Origin: Roseiarcus sp963721905
GTDB lineage: Bacteria; Pseudomonadota; Alphaproteobacteria; Rhizobiales; Beijerinckiaceae
DNA length: 64,000 nt
Direction: 5' to 3'
Assembly: GCA_963721905.1 (NCBI GenBank)
Contig: CAVRMF010000001.1
Location: 1 to 64,000, forward strand
In this document: positions 45,154-54,353 of the stretch, piece after piece
Numbering within the stretch: the first letter of the stretch is position 1
Layout of the letters: each line of letters begins with the position of its first letter
Translations under genes and position numbers: made by a program
Notes under the pieces: generated by a model
Databases searched by the model: none
Told to the model about the DNA's origin: nothing
Seen by the model: the letters and a program-made list of their open reading frames with translations, nothing else

Positions 45154-46140
45154 GTGACCCAAAGAACCGCAATCGGCGTCGCTGGCGCCGGCGCCTGGGG
45201 AACGGCGCTCGCCAACGCCGCCGCGGCGGCGGGCCGCGACGTCGTCTTGTGGGGCCGCGATCCCGAACGGATGCGGCGGTTCGCGGCGACGAGGCTCAGC
45301 GGCAAGCTGCCGGGCGTGCGGCTGGCCGCCGCGGTGACGGCGACGTCGGATATCGGCGAACTCGCGCCCTCAGCGGCGATCCTCGTCGCCGTCCCGGCCC
45401 AGGCGACGCGCGAAACTGCGACCCGGCTTGCCGCCTTGCCAGGATCAGCGCCTCTGGTGGCTTGCGCCAAGGGGATCGAGCGCGGCACGCACGCGTTCAT
45501 GACCGAAGTCCTCATGGAGGCGGCGCCGGGCCGGCCGGCGGCGATCCTTTCAGGCCCCTCCTTCGCCGGCGACGTCGCGACCGGATTGCCGACCGCCGTG
45601 ACCCTCGCCGCGAGCGACGAGGCTCTCGCACGCTCCCTGTGCCGTCTCCTGCACGGGCCGAACCTCAGGCTTTATCACTCGATCGACGTCCGGGGCGTCG
45701 AGATTGGGGGAGCCGCGAAGAACGTGCTCGCCATCGCCTGCGGCGTCGCCGCCGGCCGCGGGCTCGGCGCCAGCGCGGTCGCCGCGCTGATCGCGCGCGG
45801 GTTCGCCGAACTGCGCCGCTTTGGCGAGGCGTTCGGCGCCAGGGGGCCGACCCTCATGGGTCTTTCAGGCCTCGGCGACCTCGTCCTGACCTGTTCCTCG
45901 GCGCAATCGCGCAATTATGCGTTCGGCTTTGCGCTCGGCAAGGGCCTGGGCGTGCAAGAGGCCCTGGAAGGGCGCCTCGCCGAGGGCGCCTTCACTGCCC
46001 TGGCGCTGACGGAGATGGCCCGCGCTCGGGGGGTTGACATGCCGATTTCCAATTGCGTCGAGGGGCTTGTCGAAGGCTCGCTCGACGTCGCGGGCGCGGT
46101 CGGGGCGCTGCTCGGACGGCCGCAAAAGGGCGAGGAATAG
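45154..46140 (+). CDS. gpsA: Glycerol-3-phosphate dehydrogenase [NAD(P)+]
   Basis: GpsA reduces dihydroxyacetone phosphate to sn-glycerol 3-phosphate for phospholipid and triacylglycerol synthesis. It has 328 residues. The Rossmann motif is IGVAGAGAWGTALANAAA. LSGPSFAGDVATGLPTA and the lysine in IGGAAKNVLAIACGVA are catalytic blocks, and LSGLGDLVLTC is typical. The GTG at 45154 is chosen because the conserved N-terminus begins directly after it. The product would also serve the triacylglycerol route of the WS/DGAT enzymes downstream. Confidence 0.93.
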   Translation: MTQRTAIGVAGAGAWGTALANAAAAAGRDVVLWGRDPERMRRFAATRLSGKLPGVRLAAAVTATSDIGELAPSAAILVAVPAQATRETATRLAALPGSAPLVACAKGIERGTHAFMTEVLMEAAPGRPAAILSGPSFAGDVATGLPTAVTLAASDEALARSLCRLLHGPNLRLYHSIDVRGVEIGGAAKNVLAIACGVAAGRGLGASAVAALIARGFAELRRFGEAFGARGPTLMGLSGLGDLVLTCSSAQSRNYAFGFALGKGLGVQEALEGRLAEGAFTALALTEMARARGVDMPISNCVEGLVEGSLDVAGAVGALLGRPQKGEE

Positions 46141-46218
46141 CGCGAGTGGCGTGCGATGCTTTGCAATTCCCCGCAGCCTCGCCTAAGGCTCAAAAGAGCC
46201 AAGTCGGAGGTATCCCAG

Positions 46219-46509
46219 GTGCTCTTCATCGCCACTTGCGTCGATAGGCGGCAAAGCGTCGAAAAGCGCAAGGAGAACCGGCCGGCGCATCTGGCCTATC
46301 TCAACGGGCTCGGCGCAAGGGTGAAGACTGGCGGCGCCCTCTTGGGGCCGGATCATCAGACTCCGGTTGGCTCCACGATCATCTTCGAGGGCGAAAGCGA
46401 GGATGATATTCTTGCCCTTCTGGCGAAGGATCCCTATTCGGTGGCCGGCCTGTTCGACAGCGTCAGCGTGAAGTCCTGGCGTCCGGCCGTCGGCCAAGCT
46501 TTTGCGTGA
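46219..46509 (+). CDS. YciI-like (YCII domain) protein
   Basis: This 96-residue protein of the YCII/DGPF fold begins VLFIATCVDRRQSVEKR and has RPAHLAYLNGLG and the typical GALLGPDHQTPVGSTIIFEG with a later DPYSVAGLFDSVSVKSW. The function is not settled in this family. The GTG at 46219 is preferred because GGAGG lies 8 nt upstream. The EVE gene starts 7 nt after it and gpsA ends 78 nt before, so a gpsA-yciI-EVE operon is likely. Confidence 0.85.
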   Translation: MLFIATCVDRRQSVEKRKENRPAHLAYLNGLGARVKTGGALLGPDHQTPVGSTIIFEGESEDDILALLAKDPYSVAGLFDSVSVKSWRPAVGQAFA

Positions 46510-46516
46510 GGCGACA

Positions 46517-46930
46517 ATGGCGCACTGGCTATTCAAGAGCGAACCTTCGGCGTGGTCGTTCGACAAGCTCGCGCAATGCGGGGCGGCCGGAACGGACTGG
46601 AGCGGTATTCGCAATCATTCCGCCAAGCTCAACATGGAGGCGATGAAGGTCGGCGAGCAATGCTTTTTCTATCACTCGAACGAGGGCAAGGCGATCGTGG
46701 GGATCGTCGAGGTGTCTAAGGGTTACCGGCCCGACCCGACCGACGCCAGCGGCAAGTTCGGGATGGTCGACATTCGCGCCCTTCGCCCGCTGCCGCGCCC
46801 TGTGACCCTCGAAGAGGTCAAGGCTGAGAAACGCCTGGCGTCGATGGCGCTGGTCACGAACTCCCGCCTTTCCGTTCAGCCGGTGACGGAGGCGGAATGG
46901 GCGCTGGTCTGCAAGATGAGCGGCCTCTAG
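46517..46930 (+). CDS. EVE domain protein
   Basis: The EVE domain is a PUA/YTH-related fold that binds modified bases. The 137-residue protein starts MAHWLFKSEPSAWSFDKLAQ, the family's signature, and continues DWSGIRNHSAKLNM and GEQCFFYHSNEGKAIVGIVE. The length is complete for a stand-alone EVE protein. GAGG precedes the ATG. gpsA-linked EVE genes are common in alphaproteobacteria. It may report on modified nucleic acids, but no restriction system is near. Confidence 0.9.
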   Translation: MAHWLFKSEPSAWSFDKLAQCGAAGTDWSGIRNHSAKLNMEAMKVGEQCFFYHSNEGKAIVGIVEVSKGYRPDPTDASGKFGMVDIRALRPLPRPVTLEEVKAEKRLASMALVTNSRLSVQPVTEAEWALVCKMSGL

Positions 46931-47090
46931 CTAGCAATCTGACCAAGACATAGACGCTGTGCAGCGGTGACCGCGGCGGCGAGGAAGACTTGCCTGCGTG
47001 GCTGGTCGGGGTGCGAAAAATCGCAGAGGCATCTTGACCTGGAACATCCAGCCGACCACCTTGACACAACAACAATGGGGAAAATGTCAA

Positions 47091-47930
47091 ATGACCTGCG
47101 CACGATCGTCGTTGCCGCAACGCCGTGCGCCGGGGGCCTTGCTGCAGTTGCTGGAGGTGCGCGCCGTCGCGGAACATTACGCCGGTGTTGCCCTGTTCCC
47201 GTTCTGGCGCACTGCTCCGCTCGGCGACGGGCATCCGATCTTTGTGCTTCCCGGTTTGGCCGTCGGCGACGCAAGCACCGTGATTCTCCGACGCTTTCTG
47301 CAGTCACGCGGGTTTTCGCCAAGAGGTTGGGGACAGGGCGTCAACCTCGGACTGCGAGAGGGGGTGCTGGAACGAGCGCACACCACTCTGCGGGAGCTCT
47401 GGGCAGAGCATGGCCGCACGGTCAGCCTCGTCGGTTGGAGTCTCGGAGGCCTCTATGCGCGCGAATTGGCCAAACAGTCACCGGACATGGTGCGTCTCGT
47501 CATAACGTTGGGGTCGCCGTTCACCGGACATCCGCGCGAGACGAACGCCTGGCGTTTGTACGAGCTTGCAAGCGGCCATCGAATCGATTCGCATGATTTT
47601 GACGGGCCGCTGCGGATTCCGCCGCCCGTGCCGACGACGTCGATCTGGAGCCGCACCGATGGAGTCGTCTCCTGGCAGTGTAGCGTCGAAACACGTCGCC
47701 AACTTGCGGAAAACATCGTGGTCGACTCAAGCCACTTTGGCCTTGGCGCTCATCCCGCCACGCTCTACGCGATCGCTGACCGGCTGGCTCAACCCGAGGG
47801 CGAATGGCGACCCTTCCACCGCCGAGGCTGGCGCCGGCTGGTCTATGGCGACCCGGGAAAGCGCACGGCGACGCGCGCCCGAACGGAAGTCCTTCGCCCC
47901 AGGCGGCGGCTGAGGCCGATTAAGCAATGA
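47091..47930 (+). CDS. Alpha/beta hydrolase (lipase/esterase-like), paralog A
   Basis: This 279-residue hydrolase has the nucleophile elbow SLVGWSLGGLYARE. It shares with the protein at 49734-50531 the blocks PGLAVGDASTVILRRFL, RLVITLGSPFTG, SIWSRTDGVVSW and HFGLGAHPATLYAIADRLAQ, so the two are paralogs. They sit at either side of the acyl-CoA ligase gene. No signal peptide is clear. The start at 47091 is uncertain; the frame is open to 46998 without protein-like sequence. Its C-terminus is basic. The substrate is unknown; lipid esters are suggested by context. Confidence 0.75.
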   Translation: MTCARSSLPQRRAPGALLQLLEVRAVAEHYAGVALFPFWRTAPLGDGHPIFVLPGLAVGDASTVILRRFLQSRGFSPRGWGQGVNLGLREGVLERAHTTLRELWAEHGRTVSLVGWSLGGLYARELAKQSPDMVRLVITLGSPFTGHPRETNAWRLYELASGHRIDSHDFDGPLRIPPPVPTTSIWSRTDGVVSWQCSVETRRQLAENIVVDSSHFGLGAHPATLYAIADRLAQPEGEWRPFHRRGWRRLVYGDPGKRTATRARTEVLRPRRRLRPIKQ

Positions 47931-47990
47931 CCTGCTAATGCGTCGCTATGCGTTCGGTCGCTTTGGGTGCGCCGCCGATTCCGCATGTCC

Positions 47991-49654
47991 TCACAAATAG
48001 TCCGCTCGCAGCTTCTTCTTGTCGACCTTTCCGACCGACGTCAGCGGAAGATCGTCGGTGAATTTGACATTCTCGGGGATTGCGATCTTCGAGATGACGC
48101 CCCTTTCGACATAAGACGCGACATGGAGGCGGATGTCGTCCTCGTCAATCTTGCCGACATGATCGGCATGGAGAACGACCAGCGCAAATGGTCTTTCACC
48201 CCATTTGACGTCCTTGATTCCAAGGACCGCCGCACGCCGGACGCCCTCCTTCTCCATAATGATGTTTTCGAGAGCGATCGAAGAGATCCACTCGCCGCCG
48301 CTCTTCACGATGTCCTTGAGACGATCGGAAATGCGGAGGTAGCCGTCGCGGTCGATTGAGGCCACGTCGCCAGTGTGCATATAGCCGCCGCCCCACAGCA
48401 CCTCGGACGCTTCGGAGTTGTTGAGGTAACCCATGGTCAGCCACGGCGCACGTACGACGATCTCGCCATAGGATTCGCCGTCGTGCGGCACATCCGCCAT
48501 ATTCTCGTCGACCACTCGTAGGTCGACCATCGGTGCGGCGATGCCCGCCGTGGTCCGGTAGTGGACCTCCTCCTCGAAATCTCCGCCGAGATGCTCAGAT
48601 TTGAGATGCGCGCCGGTCAACATTGGGCCCGACTCCGACTGGCCATAACCGGAGAAAACGTCGATTCCGCGCGCCAAAGCCGCCCGAGCCAGCGACGCCG
48701 GCAGCGCCGAACCGCCGACCACCATCTTCAAATGCGCCAGGTCCACGTTCCCACTCCCCGGCGCCGCCAGCAGCATTTGCAGGATGGTCGGAACGCAATG
48801 GGTGAACGTCACCTTTTCGGTCTCGATCAGCTTCAGGAACATCTCCGGCGTATAGCGACCAGGGAACACTAGCTTCACGCCGGAGAGCGTCGCCGTGTAT
48901 GGGCAACCCCAGGCATGAACATGGAACATTGGCGTCATCGGCATATAGACGTCGTCGCGATGGAACCGGCCTTGGCTCGGCGTGAGGCCATATTCGACGA
49001 GACCCGTGAGGGTGTGCAGCACCATCTGGCGATGGCTGAAGAAGACGCCCTTCGGCCGCCCGGTCGTCCCGGTCGTATGGAAGGTGGTCGCGCAAGCGTT
49101 TTCGTCGAAATCGGGGAACGGAAAGTAGGGCGAGCCGAGCGACAGCAGCGCCTCATATTCGCATTTGATCGGGAAGTCGGCTCCGCGGCGGCTCGGGATG
49201 GTCGTGCATGAGGACGTAGCTCTTGACGCGCCTTCAGGTGGTCCTTGAGCTTCTCCATCAGCGGCAAGAAATCGGCGTTGAACAGAACCGCCGTCGCGCC
49301 GCTGTCGTTGATCGTATAGGCGATGTCGTCGGGCGGGAGGCTCACGTTGACCGTCTGCAGGACCGCGCCCATCATCGGCAGGGCGAAGTAGCACTCGTGA
49401 TAGCGGTCGCTGTCCCATTCGAGGACGGCGACGACATCGCCCTGATCCACACCGATCTGGGAAAGACCGCTGGCGAGCCGGCCAATACGCTCGCGGAATG
49501 TCCGGTAAGTATGGCGCCTGAGATCGCGGTACACGATCTCCTGATCCGGCGAGCGGACCATCGGCGCGTGCAGGAGGTGCTTGATCAACAGCGGATAGGT
49601 ATACGCCGACGGCGTGGGCGGAATGATTTTGACAGGCCATGACGCCTCCTCCAT
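47991..49654 (-). pseudogene. Long-chain acyl-CoA ligase (AMP-dependent), two frameshifts
   Basis: The enzyme activates fatty acids to acyl-CoA. The N-terminal part (MEEASWPVKIIPPTPSAYTY to LPLMEKLKDHLK) and the main part (FPIKCEYEALLSLG onward) lie in different frames. Two 1-nt insertions, at about 49226-49233 and 49183-49195, explain this; a middle frame reads VKSYVLMHDHPEPP between them. Motifs are TTFHTTGTTGRPKGVFFSHR, GYGQSESGP, YMHTGDVASID and a final SVGKVDKKKLRADYL with the catalytic lysine. GAGG lies before the ATG at 49654. Confidence 0.85.
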
Positions 49655-49733
49655 TCGCTAATTCCTCAGAAAAATCATTATGTCGCGCCTATCCAGGCAA
49701 TCTTTGACGCCAATCAATATTGTCGCGAAAATT

Positions 49734-50531
49734 TCAAGGATGCGGCCCGCTTTGCCGCGAATACAGTTCCTCGCTCAGTGGAAACAAGCGAGCGACGACA
49801 GGACTCGGGCGGAACGGCGTCCAGGCGCCGATCGGTTGCGCCAACCGGTCCGCGATGACCCAGAGCGCGGCCGGATTGAAGCCAAGACCGATGTGCGAGC
49901 CGCGCACCTCAACGTTCTCGCTTTGAGGTCCTTCCGTCTGCCGACACGCCCGCCAGGCCACGACGCCGTCTGAACGGCTGTAGATCGAGGTGCTGGGAAT
50001 CGGCAGCGGCGCGGCGAGGGCGCGCATCTGTTCCTGCGTCTGCAGGGGGAACGCCTCGCCAGTCAGGCGCCGCCAAACGGCGCCGACGTTCGAAGCCCGG
50101 GGAGCGGTGAACGGACTGCCCAGAGTGATGACCATGCGCGCTGCATCGGGCTGAAGACGCGCCGCCTCGCGGGCGATTATGCCGCCGCGGCTCCAGCCGA
50201 CGAGGCTTACCGGCATTCCCGTCGTATCGCGCAGCGAGCGGATCTGGGCGGCGATGGCCGGCAGATCCGCGCCGGCCGGTCGAACGTTGCGTCCGCGATT
50301 CCAGCCGGTCGCCTGGTAGCCGAGATACTTGAGGTAACGGCGGATCACGATGGTGGAGCGGTCGGTTGCGCCGAGGCCCGGCAGGACGATCACCGCGTGA
50401 GGCGAGCCGCGCGGCGCCCTCGCCAGGAATGGCGCCCCGGCGACGAGCTGCGCCACGCTGAAGAATCCGAGCGGCTCCATGGCGAGAAGAAACGCTGAGG
50501 GCGGAGCGATCTTGCCCTCGAGTTTCGCCAT
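49734..50531 (-). CDS. Alpha/beta hydrolase (lipase/esterase-like), paralog B
   Basis: This 265-residue paralog of the 47091-47930 protein has the elbow SLVGWSRGGIIAREA and shares PGLGATDRSTIVIRRYL, RMVITLGSPFTA, SIYSRSDGVVAW and HIGLGFNPAALWVIADRLAQ. A hydrophobic N-terminus (SAFLLAMEPLGFF) may bring it to a membrane or droplet. It starts 5 nt after the stop of the WS/DGAT gene and is the last gene of the tight four-gene operon, so it may act on the product of that enzyme. Confidence 0.8.
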   Translation of the reverse strand: MAKLEGKIAPPSAFLLAMEPLGFFSVAQLVAGAPFLARAPRGSPHAVIVLPGLGATDRSTIVIRRYLKYLGYQATGWNRGRNVRPAGADLPAIAAQIRSLRDTTGMPVSLVGWSRGGIIAREAARLQPDAARMVITLGSPFTAPRASNVGAVWRRLTGEAFPLQTQEQMRALAAPLPIPSTSIYSRSDGVVAWRACRQTEGPQSENVEVRGSHIGLGFNPAALWVIADRLAQPIGAWTPFRPSPVVARLFPLSEELYSRQSGPHP

Positions 50532-50536
50532 TGCCG

Positions 50537-52321
50537 CTATTCTCCGGCTCGAGCCGGCGCCCGGCTCTTGCGGCGCGCACGACGAGCTTTGCGCGGCTTC
50601 ACCGAGGCATGGGCCGAAGCCTCCTCGCTCGCCTGCTCGACTGGATGCGCCTTGCTGGTCGCTCGCTTTCCCCCCTTCGCGATATTCGGCTTCAGCCGCG
50701 AAGGCTTCACTTGTACTGTACGCAATCTCCTCTGTTCCATATTGCGCAGCAAGGCTTCCGTCGCAGCGCTCAACGACTCGATCTCGCGCGTCAGGGCGCT
50801 CGGCTTTTCGGCCTTCGCCGGGGCCGCCTCGATCTTCGGCTCGACGAGTTGGATCGGCTTATGCGCGGCGACCGGGGCGTCGTTCAAGGCGACAGCGATA
50901 GTCTCGATCGCCTCGGGCCGGTCCAAGTCCGCGTCCGCTTTACCCATCGCGGCGAAGTCTTCAACGATGAAATCGGCGATGCGCTGCGCCTCGGGCACGG
51001 TCTCACTGCAGGCGATGAGGCCGAAATCGAGCTGGTCGAGATAGCTCTGCACGGTGATGTTGACCGCGCAGCCGTGGTAGGGAATCGACACCGGAAAATA
51101 GTGCGTGGCTGGCGCTCCGACGCAATACATGGTCTGCCTCGGTCCGGGCACGTTCGAAACGACAACATTGAAGAATGGCCAGAGGTAGTTCGCCGCGCGG
51201 GCGCCCGCCCATAGTCTGGTCAGACCCATGACGACCAGGGGCGCGCCGAGAATCGAGACGTCGGTCGTCACCAGGTCGCGCATATCGGCGAACAGGTTTT
51301 TTGCCTCCTGGCCGGCGGCCTTAGCCGCGGCAAGCCGCGGCAGCGGCTCGGCGACGTCGGTCGGCAGGCGCGAGAGGGTGAAGACGACCTGGTTGTTGAG
51401 CTGCGCGTTGCCGAACGGACGCAGTGAAGCCGGCACGCCTGCGGTCAAGGGCTTTTCCGGCAGCGCCGCATGTTCGGCGAGATACCGCCGCAGAGCGCCA
51501 GCGCAGAGCGCCAGAACGACGTCGTTGATCGTCACGCCACGCGACTTGGCGAGCGCCCTGACGTCGTGCAGCGGCAGCGATGAGGTTGCATAGACGCGAT
51601 GACCAGAGATTGCCCTGTTGAACGGCGTCCGGGGCATGTCCTTGACGTAGCTGTAGAGAAATCGTGCGTCGCGGCCGAAATGCGGTGCGACCTTGGTCAG
51701 CGCCCTGACAACGCCCGGCAGCGACTTTACCGCCCGCCAGCCCTGGCGAATGAAATCGCCGACGGCTGTGCTTGTGAGCTCGATGAAATCGGACGGCTCG
51801 ACGTCCGGAGGGACGACCCTGTGCGGCGCGCTTTCATGCTCCGGGCCGGGCGCAAAATCGTAGGTGACGCCGAGCGTCGCCATGCCCGCGACGCCGTCCA
51901 TCGTGCAATGGTGCACCTTGATGTAGACGGCGAAACATCCGTCCTCCAGCCCTTCGATAAAGTGGTACTCCCACAGCGGGCGGCTACGATCGAGCGGAAC
52001 AGCGTGCAGCTGCGCGATCAGGGCCCGCAGCTCGTCCATACCGCCGGGCTTCGGCAGGGCGGCATGGCGAATGTGATAGTCGAGATCCAGTTTGTCTTCG
52101 ATGACCCAGGTCGGATGGTCGATGCCGAGCGGCGTCGGCTCGAGGCGACGGCGATATGAAGGCAGCAGATCGAGTCGCGCCGCCGTATGCTCGCGGAAGC
52201 GGGCAAAGAAACTGTCCTCAGGCGACGCCGGCTTGAAGATCGTCACGCTCGCGACATGCATCGGCGTCTGGGGCGTCTCCATGTAGAGGAAGAGCGCGTC
52301 CAGCAAGGAAAGACGTTTCAT
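50537..52321 (-). CDS. Wax ester synthase/diacylglycerol acyltransferase (WS/DGAT) 1
   Basis: WS/DGAT joins acyl-CoA to a fatty alcohol (wax ester) or diacylglycerol (triacylglycerol). The 594-residue protein has the catalytic HHxxxDG motif at H137-G143 (VHHCTMDGVAG), an N-terminal MKRLSLLDALFLYMETP and the conserved NVPGPRQTMYCVGAP block. The usual domain ends near residue 470. A tail of about 120 residues follows: a helix (REIESLSAATEALLRNMEQR), then a Lys/Arg/Ala-rich end (SVKPRKARRARRKSRAPA). The start overlaps the upstream hydrolase stop by 4 nt. Confidence 0.93.
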   Translation of the reverse strand: MKRLSLLDALFLYMETPQTPMHVASVTIFKPASPEDSFFARFREHTAARLDLLPSYRRRLEPTPLGIDHPTWVIEDKLDLDYHIRHAALPKPGGMDELRALIAQLHAVPLDRSRPLWEYHFIEGLEDGCFAVYIKVHHCTMDGVAGMATLGVTYDFAPGPEHESAPHRVVPPDVEPSDFIELTSTAVGDFIRQGWRAVKSLPGVVRALTKVAPHFGRDARFLYSYVKDMPRTPFNRAISGHRVYATSSLPLHDVRALAKSRGVTINDVVLALCAGALRRYLAEHAALPEKPLTAGVPASLRPFGNAQLNNQVVFTLSRLPTDVAEPLPRLAAAKAAGQEAKNLFADMRDLVTTDVSILGAPLVVMGLTRLWAGARAANYLWPFFNVVVSNVPGPRQTMYCVGAPATHYFPVSIPYHGCAVNITVQSYLDQLDFGLIACSETVPEAQRIADFIVEDFAAMGKADADLDRPEAIETIAVALNDAPVAAHKPIQLVEPKIEAAPAKAEKPSALTREIESLSAATEALLRNMEQRRLRTVQVKPSRLKPNIAKGGKRATSKAHPVEQASEEASAHASVKPRKARRARRKSRAPARAGE

Positions 52322-53247
52322 TGCGAACCCCCGGCGGTCTTCGCGACCCTGCTTTGCGCCACGTCTTCAGCCTTGAGACAGTGCTCGGCGATTTCGTGGA
52401 CAAGAAACGGGACGAGCGCTTCAGGCAGAAAATGGCCCATGCCGGGGACAATCCGCAAGCGCGCCCCCGGGATGTTGGCGGCGGTGTCCTCGCCCCCCGC
52501 CATCGGGATCAGGGGATCTTCAGAGCCGTGCAGCACCAACGTCGGGGCCTTGACGCGGCGAAGCGTTCGCACGCGGCTGGGGGCGGTCTGAATGGCGATG
52601 AGCTGGCGCGCTAGGCCATCGGGGCGATAGCTGCGGCGCACGGAGCGCTCGACCTTGGCCTGAAGTTCGACCTCGGTTGGCGGATAGCCGGAGCCGCCGA
52701 CCAGATGGAAGAACTCAGTCATACGCCGGATGGCCATCAACTCGCTTCGCGGGCGTGGCCGAATGAGAGCGCGCAGCACGTTGCCCTTCGGTCCCGGCAA
52801 AGTGCGATCACCGCTCGTCGACATGATCGAGGTCAGGCTCTTGACGCGTTCCGGATGCTCGATGGCGACGATCTGTGCGATCATGCCGCCCATCGACGCC
52901 CCGACTACGTGCGCTTTGGCGATCCCGAGCACGTCGAGAAGACCGACCGTGTCGGCCGCCATGTCATCGAGCGTATAGGGCGGGCGGACTGGCAGGCGAA
53001 AAAGCGCTCGCATCATCATCGCTCTTGTCGCAAGTCTGCCGGCCGAGGGCATGCGGCTCGAGAGACCAGCATCACGGTTGTCGAAGCGAACGACGCGGAA
53101 GCCCCGCGCGGCGAGTCCCTCGCAGAACGAGTTCGGCCAGGCCACAAGCTGCATGCCGAGGCCCATGATCAAGAGGACGACCGGCGCGTCGAGCGAGCCG
53201 AACTCTTCGTACTCGATGGTTATGCCGTTCGCCTGGACCGCGGTCAT
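52318..53247 (-). CDS. Alpha/beta hydrolase
   Basis: This is a 309-residue soluble hydrolase with the elbow HVVGASMGGMIAQIVA, an oxyanion block VVLLIMGLGMQLVAWP, and a C-terminal LVLHGSEDPLIPMAG and GMGHFLPEA carrying the Asp and His of the triad. It resembles TesA-unrelated esterases of the MhpC/RutD kind. The ATG at 53247 overlaps the SDR stop by 4 nt and the TGA at 52318 overlaps the WS/DGAT start by 4 nt, so translation is coupled through all three genes. The substrate may be a storage lipid or its ester. Confidence 0.87.
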   Translation of the reverse strand: MTAVQANGITIEYEEFGSLDAPVVLLIMGLGMQLVAWPNSFCEGLAARGFRVVRFDNRDAGLSSRMPSAGRLATRAMMMRALFRLPVRPPYTLDDMAADTVGLLDVLGIAKAHVVGASMGGMIAQIVAIEHPERVKSLTSIMSTSGDRTLPGPKGNVLRALIRPRPRSELMAIRRMTEFFHLVGGSGYPPTEVELQAKVERSVRRSYRPDGLARQLIAIQTAPSRVRTLRRVKAPTLVLHGSEDPLIPMAGGEDTAANIPGARLRIVPGMGHFLPEALVPFLVHEIAEHCLKAEDVAQSRVAKTAGGSQ

Positions 53248-54131
53248 CGACTGCCCTCTTTGTCCGACGGCGACGCCGCGGCGCGCCAGGCGCTCGCGAT
53301 CCGGTCCAAGGCGCCGCCGCTCATCATTCCGCCGATCCCGCGCACGAGCCTGCGAGGCAGGAGCGGCGTTCCGCTCGCAATAAGCTTGTTCGCGAGACCG
53401 GGCACGCAAATCGTTTCGCCCGCGAGGCATGCCGTGCAGCCTTGCTCAGCGACCGCCGCCGGGGACATGACCATGATCGATGGGACCGGTTTGCCAAGCC
53501 GCGATCCGCGCATCATCGAGGTGTCGGTGAACCCTGGGCACAACGCCGTCGCCGTCACGCCGGAGCCGCGCAATTCTTCCGAGAGCGACTCGGTAAGCGA
53601 CAGGACATAGGCTTTGGCCGCCGCGTAGGCCGCCAACCGCGGGACCGGCATAAAGGCGCTCGTCGAGGCGACGTTCAAAATGCGGCCGGCGCGTCGCTGC
53701 AGCATTGAGGGAAGAAATAAACGGGTCAAACCTGTCAGCGCAACGACATTGATTTGCAACAGTCGAAGATGGTCATCGAGTGAAATGCTCGAGAAATCGC
53801 CCTCAAACAGAACCCCGGCGTTATTCACCAGGATTTCTACCGAAATGCCTATGCTGCTCAGGCCCTCGAATATCGCCTCCGCGGCGCCAGCTACGCTGAG
53901 ATCGGCAGGGATCGTTTTGACATTGACCCCGTTCGTCGCGACGAGTTCTCGCGCTAGCTCCGTCGTCGTTTCACGGCTCCGGGCTAGGAGAATGAGATCG
54001 CGCCCTTTCGATGCAAAGGCTCGGGCGAGTTCGCGACCAATTCCTGCGGATGCGCCCGTGACTAGGACCCAACCGGAGGCCCCACCAGATTCCCCGGGCT
54101 CACCAGCATTCTGCCGTGCGCTTGGCGACAT
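53244..54131 (-). CDS. Short-chain dehydrogenase/reductase (first gene of the lipid operon)
   Basis: This SDR has 295 residues. The cofactor site is VLVTGASAGIGRELARAF, and VNNAGVLFEGD and AAYAAAKAYVLSLTE (Tyr and Lys) are the active-site motifs. It resembles DltE/YqjQ-like SDRs and fatty aldehyde or ketone reductases. The ATG at 54131 is chosen because GGGAGGAG lies 8 nt upstream; the longer frame to 54197 is dismissed. As first gene of the operon with a hydrolase and WS/DGAT, it could reduce a fatty aldehyde to alcohol, but that is inference. Confidence 0.85.
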   Translation of the reverse strand: MSPSARQNAGEPGESGGASGWVLVTGASAGIGRELARAFASKGRDLILLARSRETTTELARELVATNGVNVKTIPADLSVAGAAEAIFEGLSSIGISVEILVNNAGVLFEGDFSSISLDDHLRLLQINVVALTGLTRLFLPSMLQRRAGRILNVASTSAFMPVPRLAAYAAAKAYVLSLTESLSEELRGSGVTATALCPGFTDTSMMRGSRLGKPVPSIMVMSPAAVAEQGCTACLAGETICVPGLANKLIASGTPLLPRRLVRGIGGMMSGGALDRIASAWRAAASPSDKEGSR

Positions 54132-54353
54132 CACAAAGCTCCTCCCCCCTGCTGACCAGAAGACCAACAAAGATAGCAGGAAGCCGCCTCGCAACAATGA
54201 TCCCTGTCAATCGGATCCGACTCGAAACTCAAGCCAGCGGCGGCCTTGTTGACGCAAGCGCTTCTTCGTTATGACAAACCGGGCAAGGCGTAGCGGCAGT
54301 ACTCGTCGAAGTGCACCCGCATGTCTCCCGGTCACGAAGCGGACGCGCCGCGT

